From: Asanoa ishikariensis
Lineage (GTDB): Bacteria > Actinomycetota > Actinomycetes > Mycobacteriales > Micromonosporaceae
Assembly: GCF_900107455.1 (NCBI RefSeq)
Contig: NZ_FNQB01000002.1
Span: 1,178,001-1,242,000, forward strand
Reading direction: 5' to 3'
DNA: 64,000 nt
How positions within the stretch are numbered: the first letter of the stretch is position 1; each line of letters opens with the position of its first letter. The notes below the pieces were generated by a model. The model worked only from the letters and a program-made list of their open reading frames with translations. It made no database searches and was not told the DNA's origin. Shown here piece after piece: positions 8,732 through 17,168 of the stretch. The position numbers and the translations under genes were made by a program.

Positions 8732-8957
8732 CCCGGGCGACCAGCGACGCCGCCGAGACGATGGCCCAGGTGCCCTCCAACAGGAGGAAACCCCAGCTCT
8801 GCTGCGACAGCGCGATCACGGCCAGGATGGCCGAGCCGACAATGTTGAGCACCAGGTAGGGCACGGAGTGGGCGTCCAGCTTCCCGAGCTGCGACGCGGC
8901 GAAGCCCGCGAGGATGAGCAGCGAGCCGATGATCTCGACGATGTCCAAAATATGCAT
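8682..8957 (-). CDS. CBU_0592-type small membrane protein
   Basis: 91 residues from ATG 8957 (MHILDIVEIIGSLLILAGF). Three hydrophobic segments at about 5-22, 30-50 and 54-74, then a basic Arg/Pro tail. The pattern of a first helix beginning with acidic residues (DIVEIIGSLLI), SxPYLxxNIVGSAILAV, and WGFLLLEGTWAIVS in the third helix is that of the CBU_0592 family of unknown function. It is convergent with ftsK and shares 50 bp with the ftsK 3' end. A longer in-frame start at 9032 would add a basic, poorly conserved stretch and is disfavoured. No obvious Shine-Dalgarno. Confidence 0.75.
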   Translation of the reverse strand: MHILDIVEIIGSLLILAGFAASQLGKLDAHSVPYLVLNIVGSAILAVIALSQQSWGFLLLEGTWAIVSAASLVARVIRRGDRPAPPPTHQA

Positions 8958-9127
8958 AGTTTGGTGCGCGCCGTCTTTGCTCGACCGGGTACGGAGCGCC
9001 ACTCGTCCGGGGTGGACGCGGGGTGGCGCCACCGGTTCTAGACCTTAGCGGGTTCATCCACCCGGTGGGATTGGTCACCGCGTGGTTGTTTGACCTCAAC
9101 CAAGGTTCAACATCGAGGATTGATCCC

Positions 9128-10048
9128 GTGCCATTGCTGTTGACCGATGCCGACGTGGCCGCTCGGCTGGACGCGGCCACCGCCGTCGCCGCGATGCGCG
9201 ACGCGCTGGTCGCCGCCCACGAGGGCCGGCTGATCGCACCGCCCCGGGCCAGCGCCGTGCTCGAAGGCGGCCGGCTGGTGATGACCGCGGGCCATCTCGC
9301 CGACGAGTGGTACGGCTTCCGCTCCTACGACACCTTCGGGCACGCCGACGGCGAGCAGCTAGTGGTGCTGCACGACGCCTGCGACGGGCGGATTCGGGCC
9401 ATCGCGGTCGGCGAGGAGATCGGGTCCCGGCGCACCGGAGCCCTCGGCGGCGCGGCCGTCGACCTGCTGGCCCGGCCCGACGCCACCACGATCGGGGTGA
9501 TCGGCTCCGGGCGGCAGGCGTGGACGCAGCTCTGGGCGGCCGCGGCGGTGCGCCCGGTGCGGGCGGTGCGGGTGTTCAGCCGGTCGGCGGCCCGCCGGTC
9601 GGCCTTCGCGGCGCGGGCGCGCGCCGAGTTGGGGATCGCGGCCACGGCCGTCGACTCCGCGGCCGAGGCGGCGCGCGGGCAGGACGTGGTGATCGTCGCC
9701 ACCACCAGCGAGCGGCCGGTGCTGGCAGCGGCCGACCTGGCGCCCGGCGCACACGTCAACCTGGTCGGGTTCAAGCAGCGGGGGCGGGCCGAGTTCGGCT
9801 CGGACGTGCTGGCCCGGGCCGCCCTGATCGCCACCGACTCACCGGCGCAGGCGGTCGCGTACGAGCCGCCGCTGCTCTGTGGGAACCCGGCGGACCTGCG
9901 CTCGCTGGGCGCGGTCGCGGTCGGTGCGGCGCCCGGGCGGGGCTCGGCGGAGGAGGTCACCGTGTTCCTGTCCGTGGGACTGGCGGGCACCGAGGTGTTT
10001 CTGCTCGACCGGGTGGCCGCGCTGCTGACGTCCGCGGACGTGGCGTAA
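9128..10048 (+). CDS. ornithine cyclodeaminase / mu-crystallin family protein
   Basis: 306 residues from GTG 9128; the upstream in-frame extension lacks family similarity. The N-terminal substrate-binding part (LLTDADVAARLDAATAVAAMRDAL ... LVMTAGHL) precedes a Rossmann fold with the dinucleotide turn GVIGSGRQAW, as in bacterial ornithine cyclodeaminases, alanine dehydrogenases of the OCD type and ketimine reductases. The C-terminal motif GAHVNLVGFKQRGRAEF is also typical. The substrate cannot be predicted: family members deaminate ornithine to proline, reduce pyrroline-carboxylates, or make siderophore precursors. It is a single gene between the convergent membrane gene and rimO, 23 bp before rimO. 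Confidence 0.8.
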   Translation: MPLLLTDADVAARLDAATAVAAMRDALVAAHEGRLIAPPRASAVLEGGRLVMTAGHLADEWYGFRSYDTFGHADGEQLVVLHDACDGRIRAIAVGEEIGSRRTGALGGAAVDLLARPDATTIGVIGSGRQAWTQLWAAAAVRPVRAVRVFSRSAARRSAFAARARAELGIAATAVDSAAEAARGQDVVIVATTSERPVLAAADLAPGAHVNLVGFKQRGRAEFGSDVLARAALIATDSPAQAVAYEPPLLCGNPADLRSLGAVAVGAAPGRGSAEEVTVFLSVGLAGTEVFLLDRVAALLTSADVA

Positions 10049-10071
10049 GCACCGCCCGGTACCCTCGTTAG

Positions 10072-11556
10072 GTGTCCGCTTCCTCCTCGACCGATGCCAC
10101 CCGTCGCCGGGTCGCGCTGCTGACCCTGGGCTGCGCCCGCAACGAGGTCGACTCCGAGGAGCTGGCCGCCCGATTGCATGGCGGTGGCTGGGATGTGACC
10201 ACCGACGGCGAGGGTGCCGACGTGGTCCTGGTCAACACCTGCGGTTTCGTCGAGAAGGCCAAGCACGACTCGATCCAGACGCTGCTCGCCGCCGCCGACA
10301 CCGGCGCCAAGGTGGTCGCCGCGGGGTGCATGGCCGAGCGCTACGGCAAGGAGCTGGCCGACAGCCTGCCCGAGGCCGAGGCGATCCTGAGCTTCGACGA
10401 CTACCCCGACATCGCCGCCCGGCTCGACGCGGTGCTGGCCGGTGAGACGATCAGCCCACACGTCCCGCGCGACCGCCGCGAGCTGTTGCCGCTGACCCCC
10501 GTCGAGCGCCGTGCCGCCGCCGTGGTGCAGCCCGGGCACGCGGTCGTCGACGAGCACACCCCGGCCCACCTGCGCACCGTGCTGCGGCGTCGGCTCGACA
10601 CCGGCCCGGTCGCGTCGCTCAAGCTGGCCAGCGGGTGCGACCGGCGGTGCACCTTCTGCGCGATCCCCGCGTTCCGCGGCGCGTTCGTCTCGCGTACCCC
10701 CGACGAGCTGTTGGCCGAGGCCGAGTGGCTGGCCGGCACCGGCGTCCGCGAGCTGGTCCTGGTCAGCGAGAACTCGACTTCCTACGGCAAGGACCTCGGC
10801 GACCAGCGGGCGCTGGAGAAGCTGCTTCCGCAGCTCGCCGCGGTCTCCGGCATCGTCCGGGTGCGGGTGAGCTACCTCCAGCCGGCCGAGACCCGGCCCG
10901 GTCTGGTCGAGGCGATCGCCACCACGCCCGGCGTCGCGCCCTACTTCGACCTGTCGTTCCAGCATTCCAGCGAGCCGGTGCTGCGCCGGATGCGGCGGTT
11001 CGGCTCGACGGAGCGGTTCCTGGAGCTGCTGTCGTCGGCCCGGTCACTGGCGCCGTCGCTCGGAGCCCGGTCGAACTTCATCGTCGGCTTCCCGGGCGAG
11101 ACTCGGGCCGACTTCGACGAGCTGGTCCGGTTCCTCACCGAGGCGCGGCTCGACGCGATCGGCATCTTCGACTACAGCGACGAGGACGGCACCGAGGCGG
11201 CCGGCTTCGCTGACAAGGTCAAGAGCGCCACGATCAAGCGGCGGCTCGACAAGCTGAGCGCGCTGGCCGACGAGCTCTGCTCTCAGCGGGCCGAGGACCG
11301 GCTCGGCAGCACCGTCGAGGTGCTGGTCGACACGATCGAGGACGGCGTGGTCGAGGGCCGCGGCGCACACCAGGCGCCCGAGGTCGACGGCTCCACCACC
11401 CTGGTCGCACCCGAAGACGGCTCGGTCGACCTGGCCGCGCTTCAGCCCGGCGACCTGGTCCGCGCCCGAGTGGTCTCGTCCGAGGGTGTCGACCTCGTGG
11501 CGGTCCCCGTCGAGATGGTGAGCGCGGCTGCGGGCTCCTCGGGGGTCCGCGGGTGA
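10072..11556 (+). CDS. rimO: ribosomal protein S12 methylthiotransferase RimO
   Basis: 494 residues. Radical-SAM methylthiotransferase that adds a methylthio group to the conserved aspartate of ribosomal protein S12. The N-terminal UPF0004 domain has cysteines C21 ([11 protein letters not shown]), C57 (NTCGFV) and C86 (AGCMAER) for the auxiliary cluster. The radical-SAM motif GCDRRCTFC gives C189, C193 and C196, and a C-terminal TRAM domain follows. The NTCGFV and CARNxVDSE signatures separate it from MiaB, which is present elsewhere in the window. GTG start; its final 4 bp overlap the GTG of pgsA (GTGA, 11553-11556), so the two are translationally coupled. Confidence 0.95.
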   Translation: MSASSSTDATRRRVALLTLGCARNEVDSEELAARLHGGGWDVTTDGEGADVVLVNTCGFVEKAKHDSIQTLLAAADTGAKVVAAGCMAERYGKELADSLPEAEAILSFDDYPDIAARLDAVLAGETISPHVPRDRRELLPLTPVERRAAAVVQPGHAVVDEHTPAHLRTVLRRRLDTGPVASLKLASGCDRRCTFCAIPAFRGAFVSRTPDELLAEAEWLAGTGVRELVLVSENSTSYGKDLGDQRALEKLLPQLAAVSGIVRVRVSYLQPAETRPGLVEAIATTPGVAPYFDLSFQHSSEPVLRRMRRFGSTERFLELLSSARSLAPSLGARSNFIVGFPGETRADFDELVRFLTEARLDAIGIFDYSDEDGTEAAGFADKVKSATIKRRLDKLSALADELCSQRAEDRLGSTVEVLVDTIEDGVVEGRGAHQAPEVDGSTTLVAPEDGSVDLAALQPGDLVRARVVSSEGVDLVAVPVEMVSAAAGSSGVRG

Positions 11557-12185
11557 CCGGGGCCTCTGACCCCGCACCGACGACCGTCGCACCCATCCTC
11601 AATGCCGCCAACGGCCTGACCGCACTGCGCCTCCTGCTGGTGCCGGTCTTCGTCGCGCTGGTGGTCACCTCACAGCTCGAGCACACCGGCTGGCGGATCG
11701 CGGCCTGCCTGACGTTCGCGTTCGCCTCGGCGACCGACCTGGTCGACGGCTGGATCGCCCGCCGGTACGGCCTGGTCACCCCGTTCGGCAAGGTCGCCGA
11801 CCCGATCGCCGACAAGGCCCTGACCGGCGCGGCCCTGGTCCTGCTGTCCTGGTACGACGCGCTGCCGTGGTGGGTGACGGTGCTGATCCTGGTCCGCGAG
11901 TGGGGCATCACGCTGATGCGGTTCTGGGTGATCCGCTACGGCGTGATCGCCGCGAGCCGCGGCGGCAAGCTGAAGACCGCACTCCAGATCGTCGCGATCG
12001 CCTGGTACCTGTGGCCCGTCCCGGACGTGGTGCAGCCCGTCGGTCCTTGGATCATGGGCGCGGCCGTCGTGGTCACGGTCGTCACGGGCCTCGACTACGT
12101 CCTCCAGGCGATCCGCATGCGCCGCGCGGCCCGTCCGGCGCCGCCCGCCGACCACCCGGCCGACTCCGCGGACTCGACCGCCTGA
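11553..12185 (+). CDS. pgsA: CDP-diacylglycerol-glycerol-3-phosphate 3-phosphatidyltransferase
   Basis: 210-residue multi-span membrane enzyme of the CDP-alcohol phosphatidyltransferase family. The signature D-G-x2-A-R-x8-G-x3-D-x3-D is visible as [19 protein letters not shown] followed by PIADK. It makes phosphatidylglycerophosphate, the precursor of phosphatidylglycerol and cardiolipin, in the inner leaflet. The start overlaps rimO by 4 bp. The C-terminal tail [15 protein letters not shown] is low complexity. Its position before cinA, clgR and pspA links phospholipid supply to the envelope-stress genes. It could alternatively be a PI-phosphate synthase paralogue, but the gene order favours pgsA. 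Confidence 0.9.
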   Translation: MTGASDPAPTTVAPILNAANGLTALRLLLVPVFVALVVTSQLEHTGWRIAACLTFAFASATDLVDGWIARRYGLVTPFGKVADPIADKALTGAALVLLSWYDALPWWVTVLILVREWGITLMRFWVIRYGVIAASRGGKLKTALQIVAIAWYLWPVPDVVQPVGPWIMGAAVVVTVVTGLDYVLQAIRMRRAARPAPPADHPADSADSTA

Positions 12186-12193
12186 GTGCAAGG

Positions 12194-12235
12194 AAGGGAC
12201 CCTTGTTAACGCTTTCCGCAGCGCAAGGGACCCTT
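12194..12235. repeat. paired AAGGG-N-CCCTT palindromes (copy 2, inverted relative to copy 1)
   Basis: Between pgsA and cinA two AAGGGACCCTT units at 12194-12204 and 12225-12235 are separated by 20 bp containing GTTAACGCTTTCCGC. The left 26 bp match the complement of 6139-6164 at 24 positions. RNA of either strand would fold two short hairpins, so it may act as a weak terminator after pgsA; the dispersed copies argue for a genomic repeat family. Confidence 0.75.
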
Positions 12236-12263
12236 ACTAACGCCGTGTTGGGAGAATCGGTCG

Positions 12264-12773
12264 GTGAGCAACCCGCTGGAGCCCAGTGCGGCCGCGCCTG
12301 CCGTACGACTGCTGGTCGATCGGGGTGAGACCCTGGCCGTCGTGGAGTCGCTGACTGGCGGGCTGCTGGCCGCGACGATCGTCGAGGTGGCCGGGGTGAG
12401 CGCGGTGTTCCGGGGCGGGCTCGTGGTCTACGCGACCGACCTCAAGGCCAGCCTGGCCGGGGTGCCGGCGCCGCTGCTGGCCGCACAGGGCCCGGTCGAC
12501 CCCGACGTCGCCCTGGCTCTCGCGAGCGGGGTCCGCCGGGTCTGCGGCGCTGATTGGGGAGTGGCCACCACCGGGGTGGCCGGGCCGGACCCGCAGGACG
12601 GCAAGCCGGTGGGCCTGGTCTATGTGGCGGTCGTCGGACCGGCCGGCCGCCGGGTCGACGAATTGCGGCTCGACGGTGACCGGGCGGCGATCCGGGCCGG
12701 TGCCGTTTCCCAAGCCCTGGAATCGCTGGTGGCGGTGCTGCGTTCGCCTGTGGCGAACAGTTCGGGGTCCTGA
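12264..12773 (+). CDS. CinA-family nicotinamide-nucleotide amidohydrolase
   Basis: 169 residues, the stand-alone C-terminal CinA/PncC domain that deamidates nicotinamide mononucleotide to nicotinate mononucleotide in pyridine-nucleotide recycling. Family marks are TLAVVESLTGGLLAATI (catalytic Ser/Thr region), YATDLKASLAGV, and GVATTGVAGPDPQDGKPVGLVYVA. The longer competence-type CinA with an N-terminal MoCF domain is not present. Starts at GTG 12264, 78 bp after pgsA, with a repeat element between them. Its last codons contain the palindromic ClgR-type operator that probably controls the next gene. Confidence 0.85.
   Translation: MSNPLEPSAAAPAVRLLVDRGETLAVVESLTGGLLAATIVEVAGVSAVFRGGLVVYATDLKASLAGVPAPLLAAQGPVDPDVALALASGVRRVCGADWGVATTGVAGPDPQDGKPVGLVYVAVVGPAGRRVDELRLDGDRAAIRAGAVSQALESLVAVLRSPVANSSGS
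12742..12758. promoter_or_regulatory. putative ClgR operator (GTTCGC-N5-GCGAAC)
   Basis: A perfect 17-bp palindrome GTTCGCCTGTGGCGAAC sits inside the 3' end of cinA, 174 bp before clgR. It matches the CGC-N5-GCG core known for actinobacterial ClgR sites. Autoregulation of clgR from a promoter within cinA is the likely purpose (inference). Confidence 0.65.
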
Positions 12774-12931
12774 CGGCCCGCGTCCCCGGCGAGTTGCGGA
12801 CAAAAGGGATTTCTGGCACTTGGGGGTCCTCCCCTCACCCGGCGGGGCAGGATGTCGGGGAAGCGGAGAACGAGTACGGTTGCGGGAAGCCTTCGGCGTA
12901 GGTCGGGGCGACGACGGAGGGGGAGGTGCGA

Positions 12932-13459
12932 ATGGTCCTGCTACGTCGGGTGATCGGCGACGCATTGCGCGCACGCAGGCAGGGGCAGCATCGAACCCTG
13001 CGTGAGGTCTCTACGGCCGCCAACGTCAGCCTGGGCTACCTCTCCGAGATCGAGCGGGGGCAGAAAGAGGCCTCCAGCGAGCTCCTCTCGTCGATCTGCG
13101 ACGCCCTCGACACCCAGCTTTCCCAGGTGCTCCGCGAGGCCAGCGACACGCTGGCACTGGCCGAGCAGATGGAGGGTGTGCTGGTGGGAGTCGGTGGCCA
13201 GGAGAAGCCGCCGGAGCTCCAGCCGGCCCGTGTCGTGCCGCCCACGCCGGTGCTGGATCCGGCGAACGCGGCGACTCCCGAGCCCGCCGCTCCGGCCGCG
13301 CTGGCCGGCGCCGCCCGTGCCAAGGCCCCCGTCCGGCAGGTCGCCACCGACGGCAAGGTGTCCGTTTCGGTGCACCAGACCTCGCCGCTCAAGGCCACCC
13401 TGCGGGCCACCCGCAACACCGGCGGTCCGCGTGACCGCGACCGTGTCTTCGCCGCGTGA
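12932..13459 (+). CDS. clgR: ClgR-type helix-turn-helix regulator of Clp protease and envelope stress
   Basis: 175 residues from ATG 12932, which has GGAGG at 12922-12926; GTG 12926 would overlap that site. The N-terminal XRE-type HTH ([11 protein letters not shown] ... [39 protein letters not shown]) is almost invariant in actinobacterial ClgR proteins, which activate clpP/clpC and, in mycobacteria, the pspA operon. The C-terminal half is Pro/Ala-rich and low complexity, a likely flexible or proteolysis-prone tail ending in AA, as expected of a Clp substrate. Together with the palindrome in cinA and the two downstream psp genes, this reproduces the mycobacterial clgR-pspA-pspM arrangement. 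Confidence 0.9.
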   Translation: MVLLRRVIGDALRARRQGQHRTLREVSTAANVSLGYLSEIERGQKEASSELLSSICDALDTQLSQVLREASDTLALAEQMEGVLVGVGGQEKPPELQPARVVPPTPVLDPANAATPEPAAPAALAGAARAKAPVRQVATDGKVSVSVHQTSPLKATLRATRNTGGPRDRDRVFAA

Positions 13460-13590
13460 GCCCCATAGCCGCCGGTTCTTACCGCGCGTACTGTGATCAA
13501 TAGCTGCCAAGGCAGTGACCGGGTGGCGTGCGCCTGAGACGATGGAGCGAGCGCCGTGCCGTCGCAGTGGCGTGACGGCGCAGGACCCAA

Positions 13591-13604
13591 GCCTGCCGGC
13601 AGGC
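13591..13604. promoter_or_regulatory. 14-bp perfect palindrome in the pspA leader
   Basis: GCCTGCCGGCAGGC lies 26 bp before the pspA ATG in the 170-bp clgR-pspA gap. It may be an operator half-site pair or a structured 5' leader. It does not match the CGC-N5-GCG ClgR pattern, so the regulator is unknown. Confidence 0.35.
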
Positions 13605-13629
13605 ACGGACACGAGGGGATAACGCGGAC

Positions 13630-14544
13630 ATGGCGAACCCGTTCGTCAAGGGATGGCGCTACCTGATGGCGCTCTTCGGCGCCAAGATCGACGAGTACGC
13701 CGACCCGAAGGTGCAGATCCAGCAGGCCGTCGAAGACGCGCAGCGGCAGCACCAGGCCCTGGTGCAGCAGGCCGCCGCCGTCATCGGCAACCAGCGCCAG
13801 CTGGAGATGAAGCTGTCCCGCCAGATGTCCGAGGTCGAGAAGCTCGGCTCGATGGCGCGCCAGTCGCTGGTGCTCGCCGACAAGGCCCGCGCCGAGGGCA
13901 ACGAGCCCGAGGCCGGCAAATACGAGCAGACCGCGCAGCAGCTCGCGTCCCAGTTGGTCTCCGCCGAGCAGGGCATGGAAGACCTCAAGAGCCTGCACGA
14001 CCAGGCGATCAACGCCGCCGGCCAGGCCCGCAAGGCCGTCGAGAACAACCAGATGATCCTCCAGCAGAAGCTCGCCGAGCGCACGAAGCTGCTCAGCCAG
14101 CTCGAGCAGGCGCGCATGCAGGAGACCGTCGCGCGTTCGCTGGAGTCGATGTCGTCGCTGACCGCGGCGCCGGGCAACACGCCGTCCTTCGACGAGGTAC
14201 GCGAGCGCATCGAGCGCCGCTACGCCAACGCCATGGGCCGCGCGGAGCTCGCCTCCAACTCGGTCGAGGGCCGGATGATCGAGGTGCAGCGTTCGACGCT
14301 CGACATGGCCGGCGCCGATCGGCTGGAGCAGATCCGGGCGAGCATGGCCGGCGAGAAGCTGGGCAGCGCGTCCGAGCGTCCGGCGGTGGGCGGTGCCAAC
14401 GAGGCCGCCGACGCACAGCAGGGCAACGGCGACAAGGCGGCCAACGACGAGAAGGCCGACGTCGCCGGGATAGCGCGCCTCGACGAGCTGCGCGCGAGCA
14501 TGTCCAAGGACAAGAACCCCGGCGGTTCGAGCGCCGCCGGCTAA
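13630..14544 (+). CDS. pspA: PspA/IM30 family membrane-stress protein
   Basis: 304 residues. PspA/IM30 proteins are ESCRT-III-like peripheral membrane proteins that coat and stabilise damaged membranes. The family start [37 protein letters not shown]-type segment (an amphipathic helix, then the first long helix) is present, followed by about 200 residues of coiled coil rich in Gln, Glu and Lys. The tail from about residue 245 is a low-complexity acidic extension ([21 protein letters not shown]) with two related LDELRASM-type segments. The homologue in M. tuberculosis is the 35-kDa antigen Rv2744c. It is followed 16 bp later by a PspM-like membrane partner, which probably docks it to the membrane. 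Confidence 0.92.
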   Translation: MANPFVKGWRYLMALFGAKIDEYADPKVQIQQAVEDAQRQHQALVQQAAAVIGNQRQLEMKLSRQMSEVEKLGSMARQSLVLADKARAEGNEPEAGKYEQTAQQLASQLVSAEQGMEDLKSLHDQAINAAGQARKAVENNQMILQQKLAERTKLLSQLEQARMQETVARSLESMSSLTAAPGNTPSFDEVRERIERRYANAMGRAELASNSVEGRMIEVQRSTLDMAGADRLEQIRASMAGEKLGSASERPAVGGANEAADAQQGNGDKAANDEKADVAGIARLDELRASMSKDKNPGGSSAAG

Positions 14545-14560
14545 GACCTGGGGGACAGAA

Positions 14561-15346
14561 GTGGCCGACGCGCGGACCCGTTATTTCCGGCGACTCCGCC
14601 GGTTGCGTAGCTCCGCCCGTCGCTGGAGCGTGGCCGGTGCCGGTCTGGCCGGCGCGGCCGCTGTCCTGACTCCCTATGCCGGCCTCGGCCTGCCTGACGC
14701 CGCCTGGGCGGCCGCCGCGGGGGGTTCCCTGGTCCTGGCCGGGTGGCGCTGGGCCGACCTGCGCCGGCTGTCGGCCGAGCCGGCCCCGCCGGCGCCGGAC
14801 CCGGCGCTGGCCGCCGAACGCACCCGCGCCCGTTTCATCGCCGCCGTGGAGTCGGCGCCTGGTGGGCGGTCCGCGTTGGCCGAGGTACGCCGCCAGAAGG
14901 GCCGGTTCGCGCTACGCGGCAGCACCGCGGCGACGGGTTGGGACCGCCTGGACCGAGCGTCGTCGACCTTGAACAGCCTCGCGCCGCGCCTGACCGGCAT
15001 GGGCGGCAGCGCGGTCCTGGAGGCCGCGGTCGCCGAGGACTCCCTGCGCGACCTGGCCCACCGGGTCTCCGGGGTGGAGAAGGCGACGCAGTTGGCCCCG
15101 CCGGACGCCAAGCCGGGCCTGACGGAGGCCCACCGCGACCTGACGCAGCAACTCGACGAGGGCGTGGCGGCCTACGAACGCCTGGTCGCGGCCGCAGCCG
15201 CGTATGTGGCCGAGGACGGCCGCCTAGGCACCACCCACCCGTCGGTCTCCCGCCTCACCGAGGCGAGCGACCTGCTGCGCGGCGTCGCCTCCGGCTTGGC
15301 CGAGCTACGCACCACCACCCCCGATCCCATGCGCGCCGCCTCGTAG
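14561..15346 (+). CDS. PspM-like membrane partner of PspA
   Basis: 261 residues from GTG 14561. A strongly basic N-terminus (RTRYFRRLRRLRSSARR) leads into two hydrophobic segments, about residues 26-45 and 50-64, then a long soluble helical C-terminus rich in Ala, Leu and Arg. The architecture (basic start, paired spans, helical cytoplasmic domain) and the position directly after pspA match the Rv2743c/PspM protein, which tethers and controls PspA. Sequence-level conservation is low in this family, so the call leans on context. A possible three-gene unit is clgR-pspA-pspM. Confidence 0.7.
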   Translation: MADARTRYFRRLRRLRSSARRWSVAGAGLAGAAAVLTPYAGLGLPDAAWAAAAGGSLVLAGWRWADLRRLSAEPAPPAPDPALAAERTRARFIAAVESAPGGRSALAEVRRQKGRFALRGSTAATGWDRLDRASSTLNSLAPRLTGMGGSAVLEAAVAEDSLRDLAHRVSGVEKATQLAPPDAKPGLTEAHRDLTQQLDEGVAAYERLVAAAAAYVAEDGRLGTTHPSVSRLTEASDLLRGVASGLAELRTTTPDPMRAAS

Positions 15347-15418
15347 CTCACGCCCTGCGCCCGGCCTCAGTGCGGGTCGTCGTCTCGTTGCGCCACTCAG
15401 AGGAGAAACCCCCGCGAG

Positions 15419-15487
15419 CCTGGCAGCGACGCGAAGCGAGCGGTGCGCGCGGGAGCGAACGGTCGTGCCCACCGCGGACGCGCGAAA
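15419..15487 (-). repeat. intergenic element, copy A
   Basis: Starts CCTGGCAG and carries GCGGGAGCGAACGGTCGTGC then CCCACCGCGGAC, matching the other four copies at 26995, 47437, 56485 and 62065 of the window. The 21-bp segment 15468-15488 recurs with one mismatch at 15532-15552, directly at the stop codon of nei. Read on the minus strand, the element follows the nei stop, as it does for the copies after DUF349 and malic enzyme. Variable GC-rich stem in the middle (GCGACGCGAAGCGAGCGG). Confidence 0.7.
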
Positions 15488-15551
15488 TGAACGAGCGTTC
15501 GTTTTGGTTGGTATTGAGGGATCAACAGACGCCCACCGCGGACCCGCGAAA

Positions 15552-16349
15552 TCAAAGATCGTTGGGTTTGGGTTGGCAACGAGGGCACCAGTAGGTAACC
15601 CGTTCCCCCTGCTCGGCTTTTTGGATCGCGGTGGCGCAGCGGCGGCAGGGTTGGGCGCGGCGGCCGTAGACGTAGTTGGCGTCGCCCTTGCGCAGTGAGC
15701 CCGTGGTGGTTTGCAACCAGCGCCCCCGGTTGCTGGCCAGCAGGCGTTGGGCGAGCGAGACCATGGCCGGCAGGTCCGGCACCGACCGCACCGGGGTCCA
15801 CGGCCAGACGCCGCGCAGGAACAGCGTTTCCGCCTTGTAGAGGTTGCCGATGCCGGCCAGGTTGCGCTGGTCGAGCAGGGCTTCGGCGATCGCGGTGTCG
15901 GGGTGCGCGGACAGCCGCTCCACCGCCTGCGCCGGGTCCCAGTCGGCACCGAGCAGGTCCGGACCGAGATGGCCGACCAGTTCCGACTCCCGGGCGGTGG
16001 GCACCAGCGTCAGGTCGTGCAGGTGGTAGCCGACCGCGACGGCGTCCGACGTGCGCAGCACCACCCGGATCAGGTGTGCGGGCTTGGCCGCCCAGCGCTC
16101 GCCCGGCGCGTACGCCCGCCAGGCGCCGTCCATCCGCAGGTGCGAGTGCAGGGTGCGGTCGGTGCCCGCCGGGTCGCGCAGGCGCAGCAGCAGGTGCTTG
16201 CCGCGCGCGGTGGACTCCAGCACCCGCCAGCCGGTGAGTTTGGTGGTGGCCAGCCGGGGGATCCGGAAGTCGGACGCGGTCAGCTCACCGCCGCCGATGG
16301 CGCGCTGGAGCGTGCGGGCGGTGTTCCAGACCGTGTCACCTTCGGGCAC
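15552..16349 (-). CDS. nei: Fpg/Nei family DNA glycosylase (endonuclease VIII-like)
   Basis: 265 residues from GTG 16349. This start gives M-P-E-G-D-T-V, in which Pro2, exposed after fMet removal, is the Schiff-base nucleophile and Glu3 the general acid. A longer in-frame start would bury the proline. The middle carries the helix-two-turn-helix DQRNLAGIGNLYKAE with the DNA-binding asparagine. The C-terminal zinc finger is CRRCATAIQ ... YWCPRC. The MPEGDTV rather than MPELPEV start indicates the Nei branch, which removes oxidised pyrimidines. It is last in a minus-strand unit with the SAM hydrolase (27 bp upstream) and a GNAT. Confidence 0.92.
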   Translation of the reverse strand: MPEGDTVWNTARTLQRAIGGGELTASDFRIPRLATTKLTGWRVLESTARGKHLLLRLRDPAGTDRTLHSHLRMDGAWRAYAPGERWAAKPAHLIRVVLRTSDAVAVGYHLHDLTLVPTARESELVGHLGPDLLGADWDPAQAVERLSAHPDTAIAEALLDQRNLAGIGNLYKAETLFLRGVWPWTPVRSVPDLPAMVSLAQRLLASNRGRWLQTTTGSLRKGDANYVYGRRAQPCRRCATAIQKAEQGERVTYWCPRCQPKPNDL

Positions 16350-16376
16350 CCTTCCATCGTGCCGCACCGGTGGTGG

Positions 16377-17165
16377 CTACGGCTCCCGGCGTTCGACAGT
16401 GATCCGCAGCACGTCGCCGGGGTGTACGCCCAGGGTCGCGTCGGCGGGTGCGCCGTTGGCCGCGACCGCGACCATCCCGGCCGAGTCGACGAGCACGACG
16501 AGCGCGCCGGGTGCCGCGTCCGCGAAGGTCTCGCCGATCACCGCGGGCTGGTCCGCGACCCGCACGCCGCCGCCGACGGCCGCCGGCAGGGCGTCGGCTT
16601 TCGCGGCGAGCTGGATGTTGCCGAACCGGTCGACGGAGAGCACCGCCGCCTCCAGCCAGCCTTCGCCGTGGGCCGACTTGGGCTCCGGCAGGCGGACGAG
16701 GCCGGCCGGCTCGATCGCGGGGCCGGCATCGGCCAGCGGTGCTCCGCCGACGAGCCGCGCGGCGACCGGCGCGAAGATGTCGCGGCCGTGGAACGTGCGG
16801 GTCACCACCGGGGCCAGCCAGGCGGGGTTGCGCAGCTCGACCGCCTCGGTGACCCCACCGAGTGCCTCCGCGGCCCAGATCAGCAGGCCGTTGTCCGGAC
16901 CGACGAGCAGGCCGCCCGGGGTGCGCAGGGCGACCGGCCGCCGGGCCGTGCCCACACCCGGGTCCACGACCGCGAGGTGTACGGAGGCCGGCAGGTCACC
17001 GACGGTCTGCGCGAGCACGACGGCGCCCCGGGCGACGTCACCGGGCGGCACCTCGTGGGTGATGTCGATGACGCGGGCGGCCGGCGTGATCTTCGCGATC
17101 GCCCCGTGGCAGGCGGCCACGAAACCGTCGAGCCGGCCGTAGTCAGTGGTGAAACTGATCCACAT
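16377..17165 (-). CDS. SAM hydroxide adenosyltransferase (DUF62 / chlorinase-fluorinase fold)
   Basis: 262 residues. N-terminal motif ISFTTDYGRLDGFVAACHGAI with the conserved Asp, then PGVGTARRPVAL and VGPDNGLL, are the hallmarks of DUF62 proteins. These hydrolyse S-adenosylmethionine to adenosine and methionine using a hydroxide ion. The C-terminal beta-domain has VDRFGNIQL, which carries the FGN segment typical of the hydroxide group. Halogenases of this fold have a halide-binding loop not evident here, so housekeeping SAM hydrolysis is the better call. Start is 3 bp after the stop of the upstream GNAT, suggesting co-translation. Confidence 0.85.
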   Translation of the reverse strand: MWISFTTDYGRLDGFVAACHGAIAKITPAARVIDITHEVPPGDVARGAVVLAQTVGDLPASVHLAVVDPGVGTARRPVALRTPGGLLVGPDNGLLIWAAEALGGVTEAVELRNPAWLAPVVTRTFHGRDIFAPVAARLVGGAPLADAGPAIEPAGLVRLPEPKSAHGEGWLEAAVLSVDRFGNIQLAAKADALPAAVGGGVRVADQPAVIGETFADAAPGALVVLVDSAGMVAVAANGAPADATLGVHPGDVLRITVERREP

Positions 17166-17168
17166 TGG

